Source: CAWDLX01 sp046728155
Lineage (GTDB): Bacteria; Actinomycetota; Actinomycetes; Mycobacteriales; Micromonosporaceae
DNA length: 17,738 nt
Direction of reading: 5' to 3'
Assembly (NCBI GenBank): GCA_046728155.1
Contig: JBKPDY010000074.1
Span: 1-17,738, forward strand
The position numbers and the translations under genes were made by a program. Shown in pieces: positions 6,874 through 12,926 of this stretch; the stretch's first letter is position 1, and each line of letters opens with the position of its first letter. The notes under the pieces are model-generated. The model did not search any database. It was not told the DNA's origin and worked only from the letters and a program-made list of their open reading frames with translations.

Positions 6874-7314
6874 ATGACGCGGCCCGACGACGAGTACCCC
6901 CCACTCGACGTCACCTCGACGCTGCACATGGGCTCCCTCGACGAGGTGCTCGAGGGAGACAGCGACGTCGTGCCCAGTCGCGTCGCGGGCTCTCTGCCGC
7001 CCGGCATGGCTCTGCTCGTGGTGCGTCGTGGACCCAATGCTGGGGCCCGGTTCCTGCTCGATCACGACCTCACGACCAGCGGCCGCCACCCCGACAGCGA
7101 CATCTTCCTCGACGACGTCACTGTGTCGCGGCGGCATGCGGAGTTCCACCGCGGTCCGAACGCGTTCACCGTGCGTGACGTGGGCAGCCTCAACGGCACA
7201 TATGTGAACCGCGAACGGGTCGAGTCCGCCACGCTCAACAACGGCGACGAGGTGCAGATCGGCAAGTTCCGGCTCATGTTCATCGCCGGACCTCGTCTCG
7301 ACGACGTGACATAG
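6874..7314 (+). CDS. garA: FHA-domain signalling protein (GarA/OdhI family)
   Basis: A 146-residue GarA/OdhI homologue. In relatives the unphosphorylated protein binds and inhibits 2-oxoglutarate dehydrogenase and glutamate dehydrogenase, and phosphorylation by PknB or PknG makes the tail fold back on its own FHA domain. The FHA domain fills about 45-140 with its phosphothreonine-binding residues: GRHPDSD (Arg71), SRRHAEF (Ser85, His88) and GSLNGTYVN (Ser105, Asn107). The N-terminal phosphoswitch reads DVTSTLHMGS, so the Thr-Thr pair of GarA appears as Thr14-Ser15. I start at ATG 6874, six bases after GAGG; an in-frame TTG three bases earlier is less likely. It corresponds to Rv1827. Confidence 0.93.
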   Translation: MTRPDDEYPPLDVTSTLHMGSLDEVLEGDSDVVPSRVAGSLPPGMALLVVRRGPNAGARFLLDHDLTTSGRHPDSDIFLDDVTVSRRHAEFHRGPNAFTVRDVGSLNGTYVNRERVESATLNNGDEVQIGKFRLMFIAGPRLDDVT

Positions 7315-7372
7315 CACGGCATCTGGTCGTACAGCGCGCTGACCCGGGGGGGACGGCGATGGTGATGCACTG

Positions 7373-8179
7373 GTGACGGCGAACCCGGCAGCCCAGGGCA
7401 GGGCAGTGAAGGCCCGCGGCCCCGATGGTCGGCCGGTGATGGGCATCGGCGAGGTGCTCGCCCGGTTGCGGCAGGACTTCCCCGATATCACCATCTCCAA
7501 GCTGCGCTTCCTCGAGTCTGAGGGCCTGGTCGAACCGTTCCGGGCGCCGTCGGGGTATCGGAAGTACACCGCGGAGCACCTCGACCGGCTCCGGTACGTG
7601 CTCACCGCCCAACGGGACTGGTATCTGCCGTTGCGGGTGATCCGGGAGCAGATCGCGGCGACCGATCGCACCGAGTACGCGGTCCACGCCGCTTCCGTGC
7701 CGACCCCACGTCCCGATCCCGCGCCCGTACCCCGGGGGGCTGCCGTGCCCGTACCGCTCGAGCCCTCCTCCATACCGTCCGCGACCGGTCACAGCGCGGA
7801 TGGAAGCGAATCGCGGCTGACCCGCGCTCAGCTGAGCGAGCGCTCCGGCCTCGACGAAGCGGGCCTGGTCGACCTCGAGCAGTACGGCCTGCTACCGGCT
7901 GCGGTCTCCGGTCACTACGAGGGTGAGGCGCTGGCGGTGGCCAGGATCGCAGCGCGACTCGCCGAGTACGGACTGGAGGCCCGTCACCTCCGGCCGTACC
8001 GGACCACTGCCGACCGCGACGTGGGTTTGTTGGCGCAGCTGGTTCCCACACTGGCGCACCAGGGCGGTCGGGACGGCCGTCGGCGAGCCTTGGAGACGGT
8101 GGCCGAGCTGGCCGCGCTCTGCGCCCAGCTGCATGGCGCCCTCGTGCGCCACGGTCTGCGCCAGACGCTGGGTGCGTAA
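7373..8179 (+). CDS. ftsR: MerR-type regulator FtsR
   Basis: A 268-residue MerR-superfamily regulator matching Rv1828 and Corynebacterium FtsR, which activates ftsZ. The N-terminal winged helix (about 23-95) is clear: GIGEVLARLRQDFPDITISKLRF, ESEGLVEPFRAPSGYRKYT, then DRLRYVLTAQRDWYLPLRVIREQI. A Pro/Ala-rich linker (about 100-140) is followed by a C-terminal domain that itself looks like a second, degenerate MerR winged helix (LTRAQLSERSGLDEAGLVDLEQYGLLPA, then RIAARLAEYGLEARHLRPYR). There is no ligand-binding Cys set of the metal-sensing type. The GTG at 7373 gives this length but has a poor ribosome binding site; GTG 7406, just after AGGGCAGGGCA, is a credible alternative that removes 11 residues without touching the domain. 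Confidence 0.9.
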   Translation: MTANPAAQGRAVKARGPDGRPVMGIGEVLARLRQDFPDITISKLRFLESEGLVEPFRAPSGYRKYTAEHLDRLRYVLTAQRDWYLPLRVIREQIAATDRTEYAVHAASVPTPRPDPAPVPRGAAVPVPLEPSSIPSATGHSADGSESRLTRAQLSERSGLDEAGLVDLEQYGLLPAAVSGHYEGEALAVARIAARLAEYGLEARHLRPYRTTADRDVGLLAQLVPTLAHQGGRDGRRRALETVAELAALCAQLHGALVRHGLRQTLGA

Positions 8180-8219
8180 TCCGCTGTACGTACGGGCTGG
8201 CTGCGTAATCCGCCGTACG
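8173..8219 (+). repeat. Imperfect 18-bp direct repeat spanning the ftsR stop
   Basis: TGCGTAATCCGCTGTACG (8173-8190) recurs as TGCGTAATCCGCCGTACG (8202-8219), 17 of 18 identical with a period of 29. The first copy contains the ftsR stop codon (TAA). The second copy extends into the palindrome CCGTACGG. It looks like a small tandem duplication of the ftsR tail, or two copies of a binding site in the ftsR-nuclease gap. Confidence 0.7.
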
Positions 8220-8346
8220 GTTGGCCCACGCTGGCCGAGAGCGCACATTCGGTGCCAAGGCTCACTAGAGCCATCGTCGAACTGCGCGTGTACCGTTCAG
8301 AGGGAGAGGGCGCGCGCCCTGGTGGATGTCACATTCGGAGGCTGCG

Positions 8347-8814
8347 GTGCGTGAGCTGAGCGTGGTCGGGGTCCGGGTCGAGCTGCCCAGCAACCAACCG
8401 ATCGTGCTGCTCCGCGAGGTCGAAGGCGACCGTTACCTGCCCATCTGGATCGGAGCCGTTGAGGCGACCGCGATCGCGTACGAACAACAGGGGGTCAAGC
8501 CCGCCCGTCCACTCACCCACGATCTGCTCCGTGACATTCTCGCCGCGCTCGACACCCCGCTGCAGGCAGTCGAGATCATGGAGATGAAGGAGAACATTTA
8601 TTACGCCGAACTGATTCTCGGCAAGGGCGGCGTGCGGGTCTCCGCGCGGCCCAGCGACTCGATCGCGTTGGCGTTGCGGGTGGGAGCGCCGATCCGCTGT
8701 ACCGAGCAGGTCCTCAGCGAAGCCGGGATCGTCATCCCGGACGAGCAGGAGGACGAGGTGGAGAAGTTCCGCGAGTTCCTCGAGCAGGTGACACCGGAGG
8801 ACTTCGCCGGCTGA
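8347..8814 (+). CDS. DUF151 bifunctional nuclease-family protein
   Basis: A 155-residue protein of the DUF151 (bifunctional nuclease, BFN) family. The family core is intact: RELSVVGVRVELPSNQPIVL, RYLPIWIGAVEATAIA (about 29-44), RPLTHDLLRDIL (about 54-65), an IYYAELIL strand, and the RPSDSIALALRVGAPI segment. A short acidic helical tail (DEQEDEVEKFREFLEQV) ends it. Some plant members have RNase and DNase activity; the bacterial role is unclear. I start at GTG 8347 because GGAGG lies five bases upstream and the protein then begins MRELSVVGVRVE; the in-frame ATG at 8326 lies before that Shine-Dalgarno sequence. It sits between the two MerR genes, as Rv1829 does. Confidence 0.9.
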   Translation: MRELSVVGVRVELPSNQPIVLLREVEGDRYLPIWIGAVEATAIAYEQQGVKPARPLTHDLLRDILAALDTPLQAVEIMEMKENIYYAELILGKGGVRVSARPSDSIALALRVGAPIRCTEQVLSEAGIVIPDEQEDEVEKFREFLEQVTPEDFAG

Positions 8815-8924
8815 GGTCCGGGCGAGACCCGCATGGCGGCGTGTCGTAGCTGATGCACTCGGATAACTCCCGGTCGCGGCGGTAGTGTGAGGTTACGAAC
8901 GTCGAGCGGGGAGGTTGGTCGCGC

Positions 8925-9584
8925 ATGCAGCGGTCGGTGACACAGGACGACACGACGACTCTCGACGAGTCTGGCGCGACCGGTACTTCCGAGATGTCCG
9001 AGAATGCCGCCGCCGTGAGCGCGGCCGCCGCGGAGGAGAACGGTGGTCCAGCGGCGGAGCCGCGGGCTCGCAAGGGCGCGGCGACCGGCTACCGCGGCGT
9101 CACGGCCTTCGCCGTCGCCGGCATCACGTACCGCCAGTTGGACTACTGGGCGCGGACCGGGCTGGTGGTGCCGAGCGTCCGGGACGCGTCTGGCTCAGGC
9201 ACGCAGCGGCTCTACTCCTTCCGCGACATCGTCGTCCTCAAGGTCGTCAAGCGGCTCCTCGACGCGGGTGTCTCGCTGCAGAACATCCGGAAGGCGATCG
9301 AAACGCTGCGCCAGTGGGGCGAGGACGATCTCGCGACGATGACCCTGATCTCCGACGGCACGACCGTCTACGAGTGCCGGTCGACCGAGGAGGTCGTGGA
9401 CCTGCTACAGGGCGGCCAGGGCGTCTTCGGCATCGCGATCGGCGGCGCCTTCAAGGAGATCCAAGGCTCGCTGGCCGACCTACCGGTGACCAGCGCCCAC
9501 GACGGTGACGCCGACGAATCCGCGACCGACAAGTCCACTATGGACGAGCTCGCCGCGCGGAGGGCCCGCCGCCGAGCCGGCTGA
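8925..9584 (+). CDS. MerR-type regulator (ResR/McdR family)
   Basis: A 219-residue MerR-family regulator in the position of Rv1830 (ResR/McdR), a mycobacterial regulator linked to growth and division after antibiotic stress. The first 50 residues are Ala/Glu-rich and probably disordered. The winged helix spans about 58-132: AFAVAGITYRQLDYWARTGLV, TQRLYSFRDIVVLKVVKRLLDAGVSLQNIRKAIETLR. A C-terminal domain (about 133-185) includes LISDGTTVYECRSTEEVVDLL and ends in a charged tail (RRARRRAG). GGGGAGG lies ten bases before the ATG. A -10-like TAGTGT is at 8883-8888, with no clear -35. The DNA target cannot be read here. Confidence 0.9.
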   Translation: MQRSVTQDDTTTLDESGATGTSEMSENAAAVSAAAAEENGGPAAEPRARKGAATGYRGVTAFAVAGITYRQLDYWARTGLVVPSVRDASGSGTQRLYSFRDIVVLKVVKRLLDAGVSLQNIRKAIETLRQWGEDDLATMTLISDGTTVYECRSTEEVVDLLQGGQGVFGIAIGGAFKEIQGSLADLPVTSAHDGDADESATDKSTMDELAARRARRRAG

Positions 9585-9614
9585 GGACGTGCCCTGCAGC
9601 GGGGCGCCGCGTCC
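9585..9614 (+). terminator. Hairpin immediately after the second merR gene
   Basis: GGACG (9585-9589) pairs with CGTCC (9610-9614), and GCCC (9591-9594) with GGGC (9602-9605), enclosing TGCAGCG. The structure starts right after the stop codon (TGA 9582-9584). There is no T-run, as is common in high-GC actinobacterial terminators, so this is a candidate only. Confidence 0.4.
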
Positions 9615-9627
9615 GAGCCCGACCGTT

Positions 9628-9682
9628 GGTCAGGGCGGCGGCCGGGGAGTCTCAGGTCCGCCATAGCGGACTCCGACTGACC
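9628..9682. terminator. Larger stem-loop in the convergent gap
   Basis: GGTCAG (9628-9633) pairs with CTGACC (9677-9682), and inside it GTCCGC (9656-9661) pairs with GCGGAC (9666-9671) around the loop CATA. GGAGTC (9646-9651) can instead pair with GACTCC (9669-9674). It lies between the ends of the convergent merR gene and the 51-residue gene, so a bidirectional terminator is the plain reading; a small structured RNA is possible. Confidence 0.4.
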
Positions 9683-9768
9683 CAGCCGCTCGGACCAGGC
9701 AGCCATGGACACGCTGCGTCGATCCACATCGGACTTGGGCTGGGGGGGTCGTGGCCGCGGCCGTAGGC

Positions 9769-9924
9769 TCACCCGTGGTCGGTCAGGAAGCGGAGCGCGG
9801 ACCGCCGGGGTGGGCACGGGTAGCGCTGCCCGCAGAAGCGGCAGCGGCGGCGAAGACCGAGCCAGCGCCAGTCGGGTCCGCCGACGTGGGTGCGGATGGC
9901 GAGATGGGCGCGTGATCTGTCCAC
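9769..9924 (-). CDS. 51-residue Cys-motif protein
   Basis: A short gene easily missed because the frame is open much further upstream. It starts at GTG 9924 with GGAG six bases before it and encodes 51 residues. The core is HVGGPDWRW followed by CRFCGQRYPCPPRRSALRFL, that is Cys-x2-Cys-x5-Cys plus an aromatic and Pro-Pro. This resembles small actinobacterial proteins of the form ...P.W.C..CG..WPC.PA... that occur next to helix-turn-helix regulators and carry no reliable functional label. Three cysteines and a nearby histidine could bind a metal (inference). It is divergent from the XRE/TPR regulator, 217 bases away, and convergent with the second merR gene. Confidence 0.65.
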   Translation of the reverse strand: MDRSRAHLAIRTHVGGPDWRWLGLRRRCRFCGQRYPCPPRRSALRFLTDHG

Positions 9925-10141
9925 TGTGGTCTCCAGACTAGGGTACGAATGTCGATGATCACAGTTGTCGATCAAGTCACTGGTAGGTAAGCGGTGCGGC
10001 CGATAGGTTTTCCCGTTCATTACTTGACGATCCGCGCCGATCAGTTGTGCCGATCGATGCGACTCGCCGGGCTCGCCTGCGCGATGAGCCACCGCTGGTG
10101 TGCAACGATTGTTCGAACGACGCCAGCAGGGGAGGTCCTTC
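9925..10141. promoter_or_regulatory. Divergent region with dyads, mini-protein and XRE regulator
   Basis: The gap between the two divergent starts holds a dyad TGATC - 9 bases - GATCA (9956-9974), several nearby CGATC words (for example around 10038-10056), and the 8-bp palindrome GTTCGAAC (10111-10118) just upstream of the regulator's ribosome binding site (AGGGGAGGT, 10128-10135). Autoregulation by the XRE protein would be expected to use such sites. A -35-like TTGACG at 10024-10029 has no convincing -10. Confidence 0.4.
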
Positions 10142-11503
10142 GTGACAGGGGACGGACAGCTCCGGGATCGGATCGATCCCGCGCTGTGGCAGCGCGCCGA
10201 CATGCGTACGGCACTCGCATCGCGCGATATCGCGATGGTGTTCCGGCTACTGCAGCGCGCCGGCGTGTCGCAGCGCCGCATCGCCGCGCTGACCGGCCAG
10301 TCACAGTCGGAGATATCCGAGATTCTCGGTGGCCGTCAGGTCGTCTCGTACGACGTGCTGGCCCGGATCGCCGACGGTCTGAGCGTGCCCAGAGGCCATC
10401 TCGGTCTCGCCTACGACGAGGGGACCGCGCAGCTCGTCGGCGTGGCGGGCACCCTGGACGAGGAGGACGGGCGGCTGCTGGCGCGACTCGCGGAGCTCAC
10501 AGTCGGCACCGCCACGACCGATCCGCGCAGCTGGTCGCAGCCGTTCCCGGTGGCGTGGTCGCCGACGCCCGAACGTGTCGGCGCGGCCGACGTGAAGAGG
10601 CTGGAGGCAGCCACCGCCCAACTGCGCGCGGTGGACTACGAGTACGGCGGCGGCGCGTGCCGTGACGCGGCATTGGCGCAGGTCGGTTGGGCCCAACAGC
10701 TTCTGCGCGCGCAGGCGGGTGAGGAGAGCGGCCGCGCCTTGCATGTCGCTGTCGCCGACCTGCATCTGCTCGCCGGTTGGACCTCCTTCGACATCGGTCT
10801 GATCGGACCGGCTCGTCGGCACTTCGGCCGGGCCCTGGAGCACGCACGCTTCGCCGACGAGCATTCGCTCGTGGCGAGGGCCCTCTACTGCCTGGCTCGA
10901 GTCCACCTCCACCACGGCTGGGGCGGACAGGCGGTGCGGCTGCTCCAGCTCGGCCAGGTGGCCGCCCAGCAGTCGGGTCTCGGACTGGCGGCGGCGATGA
11001 TCCACGCCAATCTCGCCTGGGCACACTCGGCGGCCGGCAACGAGCGGCAGGTTGTCACCGAGATCGCCCGCGCGCGGGACGAGTACGCCAGGTCCGTGAC
11101 CGACGAGCCGCCACCGCCGTGGCTCGCCTTCTTCAACTCGGCCGAGCTGCAGGCGCTTCGTGGGATGGCCCTTGCCTACCTACCCGAGCCCACCGCTGCG
11201 CAGCGCGCCGAGGCAATCGACAAGTTCTCCCTCAGCAGCGCATTGCGGGAGCTGCCGATGGCCCGCTCGCGTACCTTCGAGCTCACCGCACTCGCCTGGA
11301 TGCTGCTCGAGAACGGCGACAAGGATCAGGCGCTGCGGGTCGGGCACGAGGCGCTCGACCTAGCCTCGCAGATCCGCTCGCAACGGGTCATCGATCGGCT
11401 GACGCCGCTGAGACGCGCGCTGGAGCGTTACAGCTCCGACGATGATCTGCGAGGCCTCGCAGAGCGGATCCGGTCGATGAGCCGACCCGCCCGTGCCGCG
11501 TGA
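10142..11503 (+). CDS. XRE-family regulator with TPR-like C-terminal region
   Basis: A 453-residue regulator. The N-terminal helix-turn-helix lies at about 25-90: MVFRLLQRAGVSQRRIAALTGQSQSEISEILGGRQVVSYDVLARIADGL, followed by the VPRGHLGLAY typical of this actinobacterial class. From about 150 to the end it is an all-helical array resembling tetratricopeptide repeats (Ala/Leu-rich segments such as ARRHFGRALEHARF, ALYCLARVHLHHG, ELTALAWMLLENGDKDQALRVGHEALDLA), fit for a peptide, protein or small-molecule partner. The start is GTG 10142, with AGGGGAGGT six bases upstream; the frame is open to 10100, but that lies before the Shine-Dalgarno sequence. It is divergent from the Cys-motif mini-protein, an arrangement that suggests a regulator-partner pair (inference). 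The effector and targets are unknown. Confidence 0.85.
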   Translation: MTGDGQLRDRIDPALWQRADMRTALASRDIAMVFRLLQRAGVSQRRIAALTGQSQSEISEILGGRQVVSYDVLARIADGLSVPRGHLGLAYDEGTAQLVGVAGTLDEEDGRLLARLAELTVGTATTDPRSWSQPFPVAWSPTPERVGAADVKRLEAATAQLRAVDYEYGGGACRDAALAQVGWAQQLLRAQAGEESGRALHVAVADLHLLAGWTSFDIGLIGPARRHFGRALEHARFADEHSLVARALYCLARVHLHHGWGGQAVRLLQLGQVAAQQSGLGLAAAMIHANLAWAHSAAGNERQVVTEIARARDEYARSVTDEPPPPWLAFFNSAELQALRGMALAYLPEPTAAQRAEAIDKFSLSSALRELPMARSRTFELTALAWMLLENGDKDQALRVGHEALDLASQIRSQRVIDRLTPLRRALERYSSDDDLRGLAERIRSMSRPARAA

Positions 11504-11620
11504 TAGTCCACTGTGGATAACAACCCGTGCTGACGGCTCACAGGATCGTTGCTGTCACACGAAAAACCACGCTGCCCAAGGCTTTCGGTACGATGGCGAC
11601 GAGCTCGGGGATGAGCTCGG
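11504..11620. other. Convergent gap with a DnaA-box-like site
   Basis: This gap lies between the XRE regulator and the aldo/keto reductase. It contains the dyad TCCAC-T-GTGGA (11507-11517), which overlaps TGTGGATAA (11512-11520), an exact reverse complement of the DnaA box TTATCCACA. It also holds a direct repeat of GAGCTCGG (near 11601 and 11613). There is no convincing terminator hairpin. A single DnaA-box match is not evidence of an origin. Confidence 0.4.
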
Positions 11621-12652
11621 CTACGCACCGTCAGTGGACCTCTGCCACAGGTTGACGTCTCCCTCGGTCGCATACGTGTCGATCTCGCTGAGTTCGGTGT
11701 CGTTGAGATCGAGGTTGCGTAGCGCCGCGATATTGTCCTCCAACTGTCCCACACTGCTGGCACCGATGATCACGCTTGTCATCCGGTTGTCGCGCAGCGC
11801 CCAGGCCAGGGCAAGCTGCGCCAATGACTGCCCGCGTCGGCCGGCGATGGCGTTCAGGCCACGTACCCTGGCCATGTTCGAGTCGGTCAGCATTTCGGCC
11901 GACATCGCGCCGCCGGTGGCGATCCGGGAGTCGGCGGGGATGCCGTTGAGGTAGCGGTCGGTCAACAGGCCCTGGGCCAGCGGGGAAAAGGCGATGCATC
12001 CGGCGCCGACATCCTCTAGCGCATCGAGGAGGTGGTCCCGCTCGAGCCAGCGGTTGATCATCGAATAGGACGGCTGGTGAATGAGCAGCGGTGTGCCCAG
12101 CTGAGCAAGGATGGCGGCGGCCGCACGCGTCGTCGCCGATGGATACGACGAGATCCCGGCGTAGAGAGTCTTGCCGGAGCGCACCGCCTGGGCTAGCGCC
12201 CCCATCGTCTCCTCGAGCGGTGTCTCCGGGTCCGGTCGATGGCTGTAGAAGATGTCGACGTAGTCAAGACCCATCCGCCGCAACGACTGGTCCAGAGACG
12301 CGGTCAGGTACTTGCGAGATCCCCACTCGCCGTACGGACCCGGCCACATGTCGTACCCGGCCTTTGTGGAGATCACGAGCTCGTCGCGGTACGGCTTGAA
12401 GTCCGTGGTGAGGACGCGACCGAAGGTGTCTTCGGCGCTGCCGTACGGCGGCCCGTAGTTGTTCGCCAGGTCGAAGTGTGTAACACCCAGATCGAACGCC
12501 CGCCGGCAGATCGCGCGCTGCGTCTCCAGGGGACGGGTATGGCCGAAGTTGTGCCACAGACCCAGCGAGATCAACGGCAACTTCAGCCCGCTCCGGCCAC
12601 TCCGTCGGTAGGTCATCGAGTCGTACCGGTCTGGCGCGGCCTCGTACGTCAT
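11621..12652 (-). CDS. Aldo/keto reductase (YghZ/Gpr-like, AKR14 type)
   Basis: A 343-residue NADPH-dependent aldo/keto reductase with a TIM-barrel fold, most like the L-glyceraldehyde-3-phosphate reductase (YghZ/Gpr) group. The catalytic tetrad is visible: Asp61 and Tyr66 in FDLANNYGPPYGSAE, Lys97 in VISTKAGYDMWPGPYG, and His138 in DIFYSHRPDPETPLEE. The LGLWHNFG near the N-terminus and the cofactor-site IIGASSVGQLEDN near the C-terminus are typical of the group. I start at ATG 12652, with AGGGTG seven bases upstream; GTG 12661, three codons earlier, is possible. It is divergent from gcvP with about 90 bases before the riboswitch. The natural substrate is not known; members reduce various aldehydes, including methylglyoxal. 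Confidence 0.9.
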   Translation of the reverse strand: MTYEAAPDRYDSMTYRRSGRSGLKLPLISLGLWHNFGHTRPLETQRAICRRAFDLGVTHFDLANNYGPPYGSAEDTFGRVLTTDFKPYRDELVISTKAGYDMWPGPYGEWGSRKYLTASLDQSLRRMGLDYVDIFYSHRPDPETPLEETMGALAQAVRSGKTLYAGISSYPSATTRAAAAILAQLGTPLLIHQPSYSMINRWLERDHLLDALEDVGAGCIAFSPLAQGLLTDRYLNGIPADSRIATGGAMSAEMLTDSNMARVRGLNAIAGRRGQSLAQLALAWALRDNRMTSVIIGASSVGQLEDNIAALRNLDLNDTELSEIDTYATEGDVNLWQRSTDGA

Positions 12653-12712
12653 GATGATCACCCTAGCGACAAATACGCGACTGGCGAGCCCCGCCGCAAC
12701 CGAGCCGATCCG

Positions 12713-12736
12713 CTGGTAGTTTTACCGGAGCCGGTA
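12713..12736 (+). promoter_or_regulatory. Dyads and -10-like box before the glycine riboswitch
   Basis: CTGGTA - GTTT - TACCGG (12713-12728) and TACCG - GAGC - CGGTA (12723-12736) share the TACCG arm, so two overlapping hairpins or operators exist just upstream of the riboswitch. TAGTTT (12717-12722) is a plausible -10 box that would start the transcript near 12729, about 12 bases before aptamer P1. No good -35 is visible. Confidence 0.35.
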
Positions 12737-12740
12737 CACC

Positions 12741-12888
12741 TGCGTGGGAGAGTCCGACGGGCAGAAAGTCCGAACGGCGCCGAAGGGGCAAATCCTCCCC
12801 GGAACCTCTCAGGCACCAGGACCACGTCGGGTAGGCGCTCTGGAGCTCGAAGCCGCCGATCAGCGGAGCCAGTGACAGAGGGGAGGAC
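12741..12888 (+). ncRNA. Glycine riboswitch, singlet aptamer with 3' ghost aptamer
   Basis: The leader of gcvP carries the conserved glycine-aptamer words in order: GGGAGAG (12746-12752), GGCGCCGAAGGGGCAA (12776-12791), a CCTCCCCGG strand, and CCTCTCAGGCACCAGGACC (12805-12823). P1 forms between GCGTGG (12742-12747) and CCACGT (12822-12827), and P2 can form between GGGC (12759-12762) and GTCC (12768-12771). Downstream, CTCTG (12838-12842) pairs with CAGAG (12876-12880) around only about 33 bases that include a CCGC/GCGG hairpin. That is far too short for a second aptamer and matches the ghost aptamer described for singlet glycine riboswitches. A following stem, GGACGT (12885-12890) with ACGTCC (12898-12903), and a CCTCC next to the gcvP ribosome binding site could form the expression platform. 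Such switches normally turn glycine cleavage genes on. Confidence 0.9.
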
Positions 12889-12926
12889 GTAGGGTCAACG
12901 TCCGAGCCTCCAGGAGCACAGGATCC

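Noticed and set aside
8173..8219. CRISPR-like or longer repeat array
   Set aside because: Only two copies with an 11-base spacer; no further units.
10024..10052. TTGACG as a promoter for the XRE regulator
   Set aside because: No acceptable -10 hexamer at 16-19 bases downstream.
11505..11520. Replication origin suggested by a DnaA box
   Set aside because: Only one box is present, with no dnaA/dnaN context, A/T-rich unwinding region or box cluster.
12239..12892. 217-codon plus-strand open frame
   Set aside because: Antisense to the aldo/keto reductase and then runs into the glycine riboswitch; no family resemblance.
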